Shown: positions 16,274-26,754, numbered from the stretch's first letter. The stretch is DNA of 64,000 nt from CAWDMC01 sp963803295 (GCA_963803295.1 CAWDMC010000012.1:62001-126000), one strand, 5' to 3'. The notes: generated from the letters alone by a model not told the origin. Program-made: numbers and translations.

Positions 16274-18436
16274 ATGAGTCGCAGAGCGATCACCCTGATT
16301 GTTACCACCATCTCCTTGATGTTTGTCCCCACTCTTCAAGGTCAACAGACTGCTCGAAGACCGCTCCCCCCGGTCCTCGCGCGGCTGACGGAGGCGACTC
16401 CGTTCTCCTTTGTCTACGACGGTGAGCGGTCGGAGAAACTGATTTCCGGCTGGAAGCGCGGAGAGGCGAAGGAATCACTGCCGGGTGGTCGCGAGCAGAC
16501 CATTACGACCTATACAGACCCTACCACCGGCCTCGAGGTAACCTCGGAGGCGAGGGCCTTCCCTGACTATGGGGCCGTTGAGTGGATGCTTCGACTCCGA
16601 AACGCGGGATCTTCGGATACCCCGGTGGTCGAAAAGCTTCTACCCCTGGACCAGAAAATACCGACGCCGCCCGGTCCGGTGGTTTTCCATCATGTCCTGG
16701 GGAGTGCGCCGCGAACTTCAAGTTCAAAGGCCATTCCCGGCATGACTTCAGACTACCAGCGCATCGACCAGCGGCTGAACGCAGGGGAGGAGTGCCATCT
16801 GGTGCACTATGGCATGAAAGAGGGACAACATGTCGAGACCGACTTGCCTTTCTTCAATGCCCAGTGGCAGGATGGCGGTCTCATCGGTGGGATCGGCTGG
16901 ACCGGCCAGTGGGCGCTTGCGGCCAGGCGCGAGCCGGAGGGGCTGACACTCTCGGTGGGTCAGGAACTGACCCACTTCAGGCTTCACCCCGGAGAGAGTG
17001 TGCGAACCCCCAGAGTGCTGCTGCTCGAATGGAGAGGGAAAGACTGGCTGCGAAGCCAGAATCTGTGGCGGCGCCTCCTCGTGGCCTACTACCTGCCGCG
17101 CATCGGCGGCGAGGTCATGACTCCGACCGTCACCCACAGCCCAAACTTCACCTTGATATTCGATGGCATCGCCAAGGGGGCGGGCCGGAATCCGCTGGAT
17201 GTGTGGCCGACGCTCAAGACCGGCGATCCGGCCTTCGATCAGAATCCTTCCCTCAACTACGTCAACGAGAAGAACCAACTCGAGTTGCTGCACAACCTCC
17301 CCGACCTTGGTTTCGAAGGCTATTGGATGGATGCTGGGTGGTTCATCGGAGGGTGGCCTTCGGGAGCGGGAAATTGGGATCCAGATCCGAAGTTCCCCCG
17401 CGGCTTGAAACCCATCGGCGACGCCGCTCACCAAAGGGGTCTCAAATTCATCCTGTGGTTTGAGCCGCAACGAGTGTCGCCGGGCACTGCGGTCGCGAAG
17501 CAACATCCGGAGTGGGTTCTTCATCTCCCGAAAGACGTGAACCGTAAGGGATGGGGAAAGGACGATGGACAATTCAACTTTGGCATTCCTGCCGCCCGCC
17601 AGTGGATGACGGACATGCTCTCAAGGCACATCGAGGACTGGGGCATCGATACCTACCGCAACGACAACAACGTTTGCCCGCTTCCTTACTGGCGCGCCGC
17701 CGACGCGGTGGATCGACAAGGTGTCACCGAAAATCACGACATCGAAGGTTTCTACGCATTTTGGGACGGACTGCTCCAGAAACATCCCAAACTCGTGATC
17801 GACAACGCCAACTGGCGGATCACCGGTCCGGACCTTGAGGTAATGAAGCGCAGTATCGGATCCTTGACGCGCACGGAGCTCGATGCCTACGAGTATTTCC
17901 CCGAGGTCGACCAGGCCCAGACCGCCGAGTTGAGTCTCTGGGCCCCGCTGAGTGCCAGTCTGCTGAATGCGGTCGATCCTTACCGGGTGCGTAGCGTCTC
18001 GACCACCGGCACCTGCATCGGCTTAAATCTTCTTTCTTCGTATATTCCCAAGGAGGAATTACAAAAGGCTGTAGCGGAGATCAAGCAGATCCGCCCTTAC
18101 TGGCTGGGGGACTACTACCCGCTCACCGGAATCAACGCCCAGAAGAATATCTGGTGCGTGTGGCAATTCCATCGGCGTGATCTCGGCGCGGGCTTTGCAA
18201 TGTTCTTCCGCCGGCCGTCAAGTGCAGAATCGAGCCTGACCGTGGGTCTTCACGGTTTGGACCCGGCGGCGAAGTACGAGGTGACTTTCGCCGAGAGCTA
18301 TGACGTGAAGGATCGCCGTACAATGACCGGAAGTGATCTTGGCAAGCTTCAGGTGACGCTGCCGTCGGCCCCCGGCAGCGTGCTCGTGCGGTATCGGAGA
18401 GCGGATCACGGGGTGAAAGCATCAAGCGGTGAGTGA
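16274..18436 (+). CDS. Secreted GH36-like alpha-galactosidase, divergent
   Basis: 720 residues from the ATG at 16274 (AAAAGGAACC just upstream), with a signal peptide (residues 1-22, ending near LQGQQ). It has the GH36 plan: an N-terminal beta-sandwich, a TIM barrel with YWMDAGWFIGGWPSGAGNW and KFILWFEPQRVSPGT, and a C-terminal beta-domain. The putative nucleophile is Asp464 in TYRNDNNV, as in the YRxDxN type of GH36. Two usual features are altered: the CASGGRR substrate loop is replaced by NANWRITG, and the acid/base Asp region (RSD) reads TRTE, placing Glu535 there. Substrate may therefore differ. The frame remains open upstream to 15998, but that part overlaps the divergent gene. Confidence 0.82.
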   Translation: MSRRAITLIVTTISLMFVPTLQGQQTARRPLPPVLARLTEATPFSFVYDGERSEKLISGWKRGEAKESLPGGREQTITTYTDPTTGLEVTSEARAFPDYGAVEWMLRLRNAGSSDTPVVEKLLPLDQKIPTPPGPVVFHHVLGSAPRTSSSKAIPGMTSDYQRIDQRLNAGEECHLVHYGMKEGQHVETDLPFFNAQWQDGGLIGGIGWTGQWALAARREPEGLTLSVGQELTHFRLHPGESVRTPRVLLLEWRGKDWLRSQNLWRRLLVAYYLPRIGGEVMTPTVTHSPNFTLIFDGIAKGAGRNPLDVWPTLKTGDPAFDQNPSLNYVNEKNQLELLHNLPDLGFEGYWMDAGWFIGGWPSGAGNWDPDPKFPRGLKPIGDAAHQRGLKFILWFEPQRVSPGTAVAKQHPEWVLHLPKDVNRKGWGKDDGQFNFGIPAARQWMTDMLSRHIEDWGIDTYRNDNNVCPLPYWRAADAVDRQGVTENHDIEGFYAFWDGLLQKHPKLVIDNANWRITGPDLEVMKRSIGSLTRTELDAYEYFPEVDQAQTAELSLWAPLSASLLNAVDPYRVRSVSTTGTCIGLNLLSSYIPKEELQKAVAEIKQIRPYWLGDYYPLTGINAQKNIWCVWQFHRRDLGAGFAMFFRRPSSAESSLTVGLHGLDPAAKYEVTFAESYDVKDRRTMTGSDLGKLQVTLPSAPGSVLVRYRRADHGVKASSGE

Positions 18437-18651
18437 GTGAATAAGTCCTACTGGTTGCCAACGAGGGACACGGTCCGGCCTGGATTCGGCGATACAGGTT
18501 TCGTGATAATATCAGGCCACCGCAACCAAAAGAATCTTTTCTGTCAGGAACTTCCGCGAACCCGCAATCATCCGAATTGACAATGCGGCCCACCGTAACC
18601 TCGTCAAGACGCCGAATGTTAAGCCAAGTTAGTTTCCGATTTTGCCCGTGA

Positions 18652-18990
18652 CCCGCCCGAAACCACAAGATTGAGTTTTTCGGTGCGCTTGAAGCCTCGA
18701 TGGGCACGAAGAAGTACACCGATATTCCGGTACGTGCGCTTGTCATTTTTGCGAACCCGCACAGTCAAGGAACCTGGGTTGACGACAATACGGATCCTTC
18801 GGTGCAGACCGCAGCCAAGGCTTATTCCACGGTGTTAGTAGCTTTAACCGAGAGACAGGAGAAGGCGGTTGAAAATGGTGTGCCCACGGCGCATGTGATC
18901 ACGTTGCCGGGTGCGAATCATTATGTATTTCTGTCAAACGAGACCGACGTGCTGCGGGACATGCGTGCCTTTCTTGCCGGACTGCATTAG
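18652..18990 (+). pseudogene. C-terminal remnant of an alpha/beta hydrolase
   Basis: An open stretch after a TGA at 18649, with an internal ATG at 18700. It contains VRALVIFANPH and ITLPGANHYVFLSNETDVLRDMRAFL, which look like the last third of an alpha/beta-hydrolase including the catalytic-His loop (GANHYVF). The nucleophile elbow and lid are missing, so it cannot be active. The 215 bases upstream of it hold nothing recognisable. An IS630 element begins about 130 bases further on. Confidence 0.55.
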
Positions 18991-19119
18991 CAGCACAGTC
19001 ACCCGAACTGTGACTGCAGGACGGGCCAGAATTGTTCCGGCAGCAGACACTCATCCCAGTTCTCGAAAATGCCCATTCCGGGTTTCGCAGTCGGAAGGTA
19101 ACAGCGCGGTCACTAGTGA

Positions 19120-20200
19120 TTAGTTGCGTAGATTAACGATAGTATTACGGAGCTGCGAGCCCTTAACCTCGCGCTTCCGCCACTTGAACGGTTTAGCATT
19201 TTGAGCATAGGCTGCGATGAAGGCCTCGATAGCCTGACGCAGTTCGGCCGTGCTCTGGGTGCTCAGACCGCGCAACGCCTTCCGCGATAAAAGGCCAAAC
19301 CAGATTTCCACCTGATTCAACCAACTGGCTGAGGTGCAAGTGAAATGGAAATGAACGTTAGGATGCTCGGCCAACCAAGCGTCACATTTTTTGTGCGTGC
19401 CGTAGTTGTCCAGGATCACGTGCAACTCCTGGGCTGCTGCGGTCTCAGCCACCACTTGATCCATAAACTGCAAAAACTGCTCCCGCCGTTTGAGTTGGGT
19501 GAAGGCCGTCTGTACTGGTCCGGTCGCCACCTGCAAAGCCGCGAAGAGGTTCAGCGTACCATGACGCTTGTAAGTACTCTTGTAAGCGCGCACGATCTTG
19601 CCACTGTCGGTCTGCACATAGCCAGTCTTACGTTCCAAGGCCTGGATGCTGGGTTTTTCATCGACACAAATCACCAGCGCCTTTTCCGGCGGGTCGAGAT
19701 ACAAGCCCACGATGTCGGCGGCTTTGGCCGCGAACTGCTTGTCGGTGCTGACGCACCAAGAGCGTTGCCGCTGCAGGCAGATCCCCTGCTGGCGCAGAAC
19801 CCGCCACACCGCATGCACCGAGCCCTGCAGCGCCGCCGCCACCGCCGGACCGTCCCAGTTCGCCTGGCCCGAGGGCGGAGGTTGTTCCAACAAGGCCAAG
19901 ACCCGTTTGCGGAAGTCCTCGCCATAAATCCGCCGAGCCCCAGGTCGCTTCCCATCACCCAACCCGGCCAAGCCCCCTTGCACAAAACGCTGCCGCCACT
20001 TGATGACGGTGTTAGTTAGGGCGAGTGTGGCAAGCGCGAGCGACCTCTTTCACCCGCTTGCCGGCCAAACAGCCCAGGATGACGCGGGCTCGTTCTACCA
20101 TTTGCCGAGACTCGGTTCGGCTTCCAGCCAACCGTTCCAGTTCTTCTTGGTCCCGAGGACCACAACTAATTGCAGGCGCATTCCTAGCCATGCCCGACAC
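19120..20200 (-). pseudogene. IS630 transposase, frameshifted by a 4-bp duplication
   Basis: Two open frames make one IS630 transposase: the N-terminal helix-turn-helix part (20012-20200, ending CHTRPN) and the DDE part (19120-19983, beginning at the frame for KWRQRF). The catalytic triad is visible: Asp in VICVDEKPS, Asp in HVILDNYGTHK and Glu in NQVEIWFGLL. Between them the plus strand reads GTTAGTTA at 20011-20018. Removing one GTTA restores CHTRPNTVIKWRQRF in a single frame of about 350 residues. This is a simple tandem duplication, so the copy is probably dead unless frameshifting rescues it. Confidence 0.88.
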
Positions 20201-20230
20201 TGTACAATATATCGTATATTATTGCAACTA
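19121..20230 (-). mobile_element. IS630-family insertion sequence
   Basis: About 1.1 kb with imperfect terminal inverted repeats. The left end reads GTTGCGTAGATTAACGATAG and the right end, on the other strand, GTTGCAATAATATACGATAT. Each is bordered by TA (19121-19122 and 20229-20230), matching the TA target duplication of this family. It contains one transposase gene that is frameshifted. No interrupted gene can be rebuilt from the flanks. Confidence 0.85.
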
Positions 20231-20622
20231 AGCATTAAATCACTTGGTGTCAGTTCTGATGTCAGTTGGATTTAGCTTAGAATGTGGAGCGAGGGCGTGC
20301 GACTCAGTGCGGGAGTGGGGGCTGAGCTACACGGCCCAACATCGCTTTACCGGTCACTGGCGAATAGCACAGAAAGCAGGAAGGCTAGACGATGGAGCGA
20401 CCCTCCGCCCAGTAGAGCAAGCTGTGGGAGTTTCGCCAGTCCGTTGCTCGAGCAAACAGAATATATCACGTCGCATGGACTGATAGGGCGGAGTTCCGGT
20501 TAGCGGGAGAGGCCCTGCATTTGCGCTTCCAATGAGCGCCTCAGCAAATCCACTAAGTGCTCTCAACCCGGTCCGGACGGCGGGAAAGGAGGGGACGGGA
20601 CTCACGGGTAAGACGAAGGGGA
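20231..20622. other. Gene-free stretch between the IS630 and gltD
   Basis: 392 bases with only short, non-conserved frames. I recognise no protein remnant, RNA gene or clear terminator here. Confidence 0.3.
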
Positions 20623-22038
20623 TCACTTCAGTCGAGTTGACCCCATGAGATGCAGGTCGATCGAGCGAGCAGCTTTGCGCCCTTCGCTGATGGCCCACAC
20701 CACTAGCGATTGGCCACGACGCGTGTCGCCGGCGGCGAAGACGCCCGGCTCAGAAGTCATGTAGTTGGCATCCGTCTGGATATTGCTGCGCGGATCGAGC
20801 TTGAGTGCAAGTTGCTCGATAGCGCCTTGACGCACGGGACCGAGAAAACCCATCGCCAGCAGGACCAACTCCACCTTCATGGTGAACTCAGTGCCGGTCA
20901 GGGGCTCAAATTTGGGCGGCGGGCCAACGTGAATTCCGTGTAACTGTTGCACGTTGCCGTTCTCATCGCCACTGAAACTCGCGGTAGCCACTGACCAGTT
21001 ACGAACACCACCTTCTTCATGCGAGCTTTCGGTGCGCAATTGCAGGGGCCATAAGGGCCAGGGCGTGCTGGGATCGCGTTCAGCGGGGGGTGTCGGCATG
21101 ATCTCGAACTGCTGGATCGAGGCGGCCTTCTGGCGATGGCAGGTACCGAGGCAGTCCGCGCCGGTATCGCCGCCACCGATAATGACGACGTTCTTCCCTG
21201 TGGCCAGGATCTGACCTTCGACGATATCGCCGGCGTTGCGCCGATTCTGCTGAGGAAGGAACTCCATGGCAAAATGGATACCCTTCAATTCGCGGCCGGG
21301 GACCTTCAGATCCCGAGGTTGCTCCGCGCCACCCGCCAGCAGCACCGCATCAAAGTCCCGGCGAAGGTCCTCCGCGGGCACATTGCCTCCGACGTGGGCG
21401 CGCATCTCAAAGCGGACACCTTCCGCAACCATCTGTTCCAGCCGCCGCTCGAGGATTTGCTTTTCCAGCTTGAAATCGGGAATGCCATAGCGTAGCAAGC
21501 CACCGATACGGTCGTTCTTTTCGAACACCGTAACCCAATGGCCAGCGCGGTTCAATTGCTGGGCTGCCGCCAGTCCCGCCGGTCCGGACCCCACGACCGC
21601 AACCCGCTTGCCGGTTCGCACTGACGGCGGCTCCGGCATGATCCAGCCTTCGGCGAAGGCGCGCTCGACAATCGTCTTCTCGATCACCTTGATTGTCACC
21701 GCAGGTTCGTTGATGCTAAGCACGCACGCCGCTTCGCAAGGCGCGGGGCAGATGCGACCGGTAATTTCAGGGAAGTTGTTGGTGGAGTGGAGGACGCGGA
21801 CGGCATCTTTCCAGCGGTCCTTGTAAACCAAGTCGTTCCAATCGGGAATAATGTTGTTCACCGGACAGCCGGTGTGGCAGAAGGGAACGCCGCAATCCAT
21901 GCAGCGCGCGGCCTGCTTCTGAACATTCTGCTGAGCAAAAGGCTGGTATACCTCGAAGAAATCGTTGACTCTCTCCCCTACCGGGCGTCGGGCCGGCAGT
22001 TCGCGGGCGTACTCTTTGAATCCGGTGACCTTGCCCAT
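20623..22038 (-). CDS. gltD: Glutamate synthase, small subunit
   Basis: FAD- and NADPH-binding beta subunit of glutamate synthase; it passes electrons from NADPH to the large subunit. The 471 residues are standard. Cys-rich N-terminal segments CMDCGVPFCHTGCPVNN and CPAPCEAAC hold the [4Fe-4S] clusters. FAD binding is at VAVVGSGPAGLAAAQQLNRAG and NADPH binding at NVVIIGGGDTGADCLGT; the C-terminal VFAAGDTRRGQSLVVWAI closes the FAD site. It starts 3 bases after the gltB stop, so the two genes form an operon. Confidence 0.95.
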   Translation of the reverse strand: MGKVTGFKEYARELPARRPVGERVNDFFEVYQPFAQQNVQKQAARCMDCGVPFCHTGCPVNNIIPDWNDLVYKDRWKDAVRVLHSTNNFPEITGRICPAPCEAACVLSINEPAVTIKVIEKTIVERAFAEGWIMPEPPSVRTGKRVAVVGSGPAGLAAAQQLNRAGHWVTVFEKNDRIGGLLRYGIPDFKLEKQILERRLEQMVAEGVRFEMRAHVGGNVPAEDLRRDFDAVLLAGGAEQPRDLKVPGRELKGIHFAMEFLPQQNRRNAGDIVEGQILATGKNVVIIGGGDTGADCLGTCHRQKAASIQQFEIMPTPPAERDPSTPWPLWPLQLRTESSHEEGGVRNWSVATASFSGDENGNVQQLHGIHVGPPPKFEPLTGTEFTMKVELVLLAMGFLGPVRQGAIEQLALKLDPRSNIQTDANYMTSEPGVFAAGDTRRGQSLVVWAISEGRKAARSIDLHLMGSTRLK

Positions 22039-22041
22039 GGA

Positions 22042-25000
22042 TTATCTGTCCGCCCTCTGTCCGGCGGTCTGGTGGGTAGCCAACTCTCCCGCAGGCATTC
22101 TGGGAATTCCAAGCACGCGCTTGTATTCATGCGGAAACACCTTCACAAACTGCGGCAGCGTCGCATCCCAATTGCCGAGAATCCACTTGGCTTGCGGACT
22201 TCCGGTGTACTCGCTGTGTCGCGCGATCAGCGACATGAGCAGATCAATGTCACTCGCGTCGGCAACCGGCTCGAGATCCACCTCACGCCGATTGCACAGG
22301 GTACGGGCGAATTCGCCGGTGCGGTCAAGAACAAAGGCAACTCCCCCGGTCATCCCAGCGGCAAAGTTGCGCCCGGCCTTCCCCAGCACGATCACAAGAC
22401 CCTTGGTCATATACTCACAACCATGGTCTCCCACTCCCTCCACCACGGCCGTCGCGCCGGAATTGCGCACAGCAAAACGCTCCCCCGCCATGCCATTGAA
22501 AAATGCCTCACCACTGGTGGCGCCGTAGAGGCAAACATTTCCGATGAGGATGTTCTCCTCTGCTACGAACTCCGACTCACGCGGCGGGTAGACGATTAGC
22601 CTTCCGCCCGACAGCCCCTTTCCCACATAGTCATTGGCTTCGCCTTCGAGGGTGAGGGTGACGCCTTTTGCCAGAAAAGCGCCGAAGCTCTGACCGGCAG
22701 AACCCGTGAAATTTATCCGGATGGCATCTTCGGGCAAACCCTCTGACCCATAGCGGCGCGCGATCTCGCCGCTGAGCATCGCGCCGACCGAGCGGTGAAC
22801 GTTGCGGATGGGCAGGCTTAAGGAAACCGGAAGGCGATTTTCCAGGGCCTCGTGGGCGTGCTCGATCAGACTATTGTCTAAGGCCTTATCGATGCCATGA
22901 TCCTGCTTGGCGTTGCAGTGCCGTCCCACGTGGCGAGGAACGGGCGGATTGTAGAGGATAGACGAGAGGTCAATGTTCTTGGCTTTCCAGTGATCCACGT
23001 CCTGGCGCTGCACGAGGCAATCGACACGTCCTACCATGTCATCGAGCTTGCGAAAACCGAGCTCGGACATTACCTGCCGCAAATCCTCAGCCACGAAGAA
23101 GAGGTAGTTGATGACGTGCTCCGGCTGTCCCTGGAATTTCTTGCGCAGGTCGGGATCCTGGGTGGCCACGCCCACCGGGCAGGTATTCAAGTGACATTTG
23201 CGCATCATGATGCAGCCCATGGCGATCAACGGAGTCGTAGCGAAACCAAACTCCTCGGCTCCGAGCAGCGCCGCCACGGCCACGTCGCGGCCAGTCTGGA
23301 TCTTGCCGTCCACCTGCAGGGTGACGCGGCCGCGCAAATCGTTCATCACCAGGACCTGTTGAGTCTCGGCCAAGCCAAGTTCCCAGGGAACGCCCGCGTG
23401 GCGGATGGAGCTGATAGGCGACGCACCCGTGCCACCATCGTAGCCGCTGATAAGAATTACATCAGCATGCGCCTTGGCGACCCCGGCGGCCACCGTTCCC
23501 ACACCAGCTTCCGCCACCAGCTTCACCGAGACGCGTGCCTGCGGATTAGCCATCTTGAGGTCATAGATCAACTGCGCGAGGTCCTCGATCGAATAGATGT
23601 CGTGATGAGGCGGTGGTGAAATCAAACCGACTCCGGGAATCGAGTGGCGCACCCGGGCGATGACCTCGTCCACCTTGTGACCCGGTAGCTGCCCGCCTTC
23701 ACCAGGCTTGGCTCCTTGCGCAATCTTGATCTGAAGATCGTCCGCATTCACCAGGTAATTGATGGTTACGCCAAAACGTGCTGATGCCACCTGTTTGATA
23801 CGGCTGCGGCGCAGGTCGCCGTTGGCATCGGTCTGGAAGCGCTCTTCGTCTTCGCCGCCCTCGCCGGTATTCGAGCGTCCGCCAATGCGGTTCATGGCGA
23901 TCGCGAGCGTTTCGTGCGCCTCCTTACTGATCGAGCCGAACGACATGGCGCCGGTCGCGAAACGCTTTACGATCTCGGAAGCCTGCTCAACCTCTTCGAG
24001 CGGCACCGTAGGCCCCACAGGCTTGAGGTCGAACATGCCGCGAAGCATCATCAGGTCGCGATTTTGCTGGTTGACAGTGTCCGCAAATTCCCGAAAAGTC
24101 TCAAAGCGATTTTGGCGCACCGCGTGCTGTAATTTGCTGATGGTGACGGGATTGATCTGGTGTTTCTCGCCATGAAGCCGGAACTGGTATTCACCGCCGA
24201 CGCTCAGTTCGGTCTCCGACTCGGCGGGCGGTTGCAGGGCGAACTGATGCTTCATCAGCGCTTCCTTCGCCAGCACTTCCATGCCGACGCCATCGAGGCG
24301 GGAAGACGTACCGGTGAAGTATCGCTCGACGAGAGACCGGTCGAGACCGACCGCCTCAAAGATCTGAGCGCCCTGATAGCTCTGCAAAGTCGAGATCCCC
24401 ATCTTGGAAAAGGTCTTGAGCAGGCCCTTGTCAACCGCCTTCATGTAGTTCTTCAGGACCTTGTCAAAGGTGTATTCGGCGGGGAAGTAGCCATTCTTGT
24501 GCATGTCCTCCAGAGTCTCGACGGCGAGAAACGGATTGACGGCACTTGCCCCGTAGCCAAGCAACAGAGCGAAGTGCATGATTTCGCGAGGTTCGCCGGT
24601 TTCGACAATTAGCGCAACCTGATTGCGGGTCTCCTCCCGCACCAGATGATAGTGAACCGCCGAAAGCGCCAGCAAACTTGGGATGGGCGCGTACTTCGTA
24701 TCGACGCCGCGGTCGGAAAGAATCAGCAGAGTGTATCCCGACTTGATGGCCAAGGAGGCGCGTTGACAGAGCCTGTCTACTGCCTCCTCGAGTTCTTTCT
24801 CGCCGCCCTTGACGGGAAAAAGCATGGGCAGGGTGGTAGCGAGGAAATCACCCTGGCTAACCCGGCGCAACTTTTCCAGGCGCCAGTTAGTAATGACCGG
24901 ATGGCGTAATTTCAGCGTGTGACAGTGGCGTGGCGATTCCTCCAGAATATTTCCTTCGCTGCCGATGTAGCTGTTCAGCGACATCACCAGATCTTCCCGG

Positions 25001-26658
25001 ATGGGATCAATGGCCGGATTGGTGACCTGGGCGAACATCTGCTTGAAGTAGCTGAAGAGCAGTTGCGGGCGATCCGAAAGGCATGCCAGCGGCGTATCGA
25101 TGCCCATCGAACCCACTGGCTCCTGGCCGCTGACACCCATGGGGCCGAGAAGAAACTTGAGATCTTCGTCGGTATAGCCGAAAGCACGCTGCCGCATCAG
25201 GATCGTCTTGTGGTCCGTGGGCTTAACATGCGGCGGGTTGGGAAGGCTGTCGAGCGTGATCTGGTTCTCTTTCAGCCACTCGGCATAAGGACGGCGCGCG
25301 GCAAGCTGCTGCTTGATCTCGTCGTCGGAGATCAGCCGCTTCTGCTCGGTATCCACCAGCAGCATGCGGCCGGGCTCAAGCCGGCCTTTGCGTCGAACCG
25401 TTTCCGGCTTCACGGGCAGGACGCCGGCTTCTGAGGCCATGATGATCAACCCGTCACTGGTTACGACATAGCGGCCCGGCCGCAACCCATTGCGGTCGAG
25501 CTTGGCGCCGATCACGCGGCCGTCCGTGAAAGCCACGGCCGCAGGACCGTCCCAGGGTTCCATCAAAGAAGCGTGGAATTCATAGAGGGCGCGGACATCC
25601 TCCGGCATGGTGGGATCGTTGTCCCACGCTTCGGGGATCAGCATCGAGAGCACGTGGGGAAGGCTGCGGCCCGCAAGAGTCAATAGCTCAACCGCATTAT
25701 CGAGATTCGCCGAGTCGCTGCCTCCCGGAGTGATGATAGGCATCAGCTTTTTGATATCGTCTCCCAGCAAGGAAGAAGCCAATACCGACTGGCGGGCATA
25801 CATCCAATTCACATTGCCGCGCAGGGTGTTAATCTCGCCGTTATGACAGATGTACCGGTAAGGATGCGCCAGATGCCAGGTCGGGAAGGTGTTGGTGGAA
25901 AACCGCTGGTGAACCAGACAGATCGCGCTGCTGGCCTCCGGGTCGGAAAGCTCTTTGTAGAAGTGAGCGATTTGAGGGGCGAGAAGCAGTCCCTTATAGA
26001 CAATGGTCCGACACGACATGGAAGGGACATAGAAGAAACCTTTCTCCTTCATGTCGCTCTCGGCGATCTCGGCTTCCGCCCTTTTTCGCGCCACGTAGAG
26101 CTTCCGCTCCAGCGCGCACTGGTCCATTCCCGGCGCGCGTCCGATGAAAATCTGCTCGATATAGGGTTGAGTGCTGCGCGCGAGGCGCCCAATCGAGTTC
26201 GCGTCGATTGGAGTGTCGCGCCATCCCAGCACCGAAAGTCCTTCCTCCTTGAGAATCTTCTCCAGGATGCCCTCGCAGAGCACCCGTTCCTGCCGGTTCA
26301 CCGGCAGGAAGACCATGCCTACGCCGTATTCACCAGCCGCAGGAAGCTGGAACCCGAGTTCTGAGCACTCGCGCTGGAAAAAGGCATGAGGGATCTGGAT
26401 CAGCACCCCCGCCCCATCGCCGGTCTGGGGATCGCAGCCGCAGGCGCCGCGATGGGTGAGGTTGATAAGAATCTGGATACCCTTGGCGATGATGTCGTGC
26501 GACTTACGGCCCTCGATGTTCGCCACAAAGCCGACTCCGCAGGCGTCGCGCTCGTGCGCGGGATCGTAGAGGCCCTGTGCTGCAGGCAGTCCGCGAAACG
26601 ACGTCTTTTGATCGGCTTGAATGATCACGATTAGGACTCCGTTGCTCTGACCTCGCAC
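22042..26658 (-). CDS. gltB: Glutamate synthase, large subunit
   Basis: Converts glutamine plus 2-oxoglutarate to two glutamates, using FMN and a [3Fe-4S] cluster, with ammonia tunnelled between sites. At 1538 residues it is full length. It has an N-terminal glutaminase whose nucleophile is the Cys in ERDACGVGF (residue 40 from the first ATG, exposed after propeptide cleavage), a central domain, the FMN-barrel with GEGGEDEERF and GYDGGTGASP, the cluster CHLNTCPVGVATQ, and the C-terminal beta-helix (GxxGE repeats). A GTG at 26628 with GGAG 8 bases ahead is an alternative start that gives a shorter propeptide. First gene of gltBD. Confidence 0.96.
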   Translation of the reverse strand: MRGQSNGVLIVIIQADQKTSFRGLPAAQGLYDPAHERDACGVGFVANIEGRKSHDIIAKGIQILINLTHRGACGCDPQTGDGAGVLIQIPHAFFQRECSELGFQLPAAGEYGVGMVFLPVNRQERVLCEGILEKILKEEGLSVLGWRDTPIDANSIGRLARSTQPYIEQIFIGRAPGMDQCALERKLYVARKRAEAEIAESDMKEKGFFYVPSMSCRTIVYKGLLLAPQIAHFYKELSDPEASSAICLVHQRFSTNTFPTWHLAHPYRYICHNGEINTLRGNVNWMYARQSVLASSLLGDDIKKLMPIITPGGSDSANLDNAVELLTLAGRSLPHVLSMLIPEAWDNDPTMPEDVRALYEFHASLMEPWDGPAAVAFTDGRVIGAKLDRNGLRPGRYVVTSDGLIIMASEAGVLPVKPETVRRKGRLEPGRMLLVDTEQKRLISDDEIKQQLAARRPYAEWLKENQITLDSLPNPPHVKPTDHKTILMRQRAFGYTDEDLKFLLGPMGVSGQEPVGSMGIDTPLACLSDRPQLLFSYFKQMFAQVTNPAIDPIREDLVMSLNSYIGSEGNILEESPRHCHTLKLRHPVITNWRLEKLRRVSQGDFLATTLPMLFPVKGGEKELEEAVDRLCQRASLAIKSGYTLLILSDRGVDTKYAPIPSLLALSAVHYHLVREETRNQVALIVETGEPREIMHFALLLGYGASAVNPFLAVETLEDMHKNGYFPAEYTFDKVLKNYMKAVDKGLLKTFSKMGISTLQSYQGAQIFEAVGLDRSLVERYFTGTSSRLDGVGMEVLAKEALMKHQFALQPPAESETELSVGGEYQFRLHGEKHQINPVTISKLQHAVRQNRFETFREFADTVNQQNRDLMMLRGMFDLKPVGPTVPLEEVEQASEIVKRFATGAMSFGSISKEAHETLAIAMNRIGGRSNTGEGGEDEERFQTDANGDLRRSRIKQVASARFGVTINYLVNADDLQIKIAQGAKPGEGGQLPGHKVDEVIARVRHSIPGVGLISPPPHHDIYSIEDLAQLIYDLKMANPQARVSVKLVAEAGVGTVAAGVAKAHADVILISGYDGGTGASPISSIRHAGVPWELGLAETQQVLVMNDLRGRVTLQVDGKIQTGRDVAVAALLGAEEFGFATTPLIAMGCIMMRKCHLNTCPVGVATQDPDLRKKFQGQPEHVINYLFFVAEDLRQVMSELGFRKLDDMVGRVDCLVQRQDVDHWKAKNIDLSSILYNPPVPRHVGRHCNAKQDHGIDKALDNSLIEHAHEALENRLPVSLSLPIRNVHRSVGAMLSGEIARRYGSEGLPEDAIRINFTGSAGQSFGAFLAKGVTLTLEGEANDYVGKGLSGGRLIVYPPRESEFVAEENILIGNVCLYGATSGEAFFNGMAGERFAVRNSGATAVVEGVGDHGCEYMTKGLVIVLGKAGRNFAAGMTGGVAFVLDRTGEFARTLCNRREVDLEPVADASDIDLLMSLIARHSEYTGSPQAKWILGNWDATLPQFVKVFPHEYKRVLGIPRMPAGELATHQTAGQRADR

Positions 26659-26736
26659 ACTTCGGCCCCGAGGCGGAAACCACTATTTTGCACTAAAATC
26701 CCAATTCTCGCCAATCAGCGATTCTTATTCGGACGA

Positions 26737-26754
26737 TAACAAATTCTGTTGTTA
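26737..26754. promoter_or_regulatory. Inverted repeat upstream of gltBD, possible operator
   Basis: TAACAA-ATTCTG-TTGTTA: 6-bp arms and a 6-base spacer in an AT-rich patch about 80 bases before the gltB start. It has the shape of a dimeric regulator site for nitrogen control, but no named regulator can be assigned. Confidence 0.3.

Noticed and set aside
20005..20025. Programmed frameshift in the IS630 transposase
   Set aside because: The shift comes from a plain 4-bp duplication with no slippery heptamer, so simple mutation is more likely.
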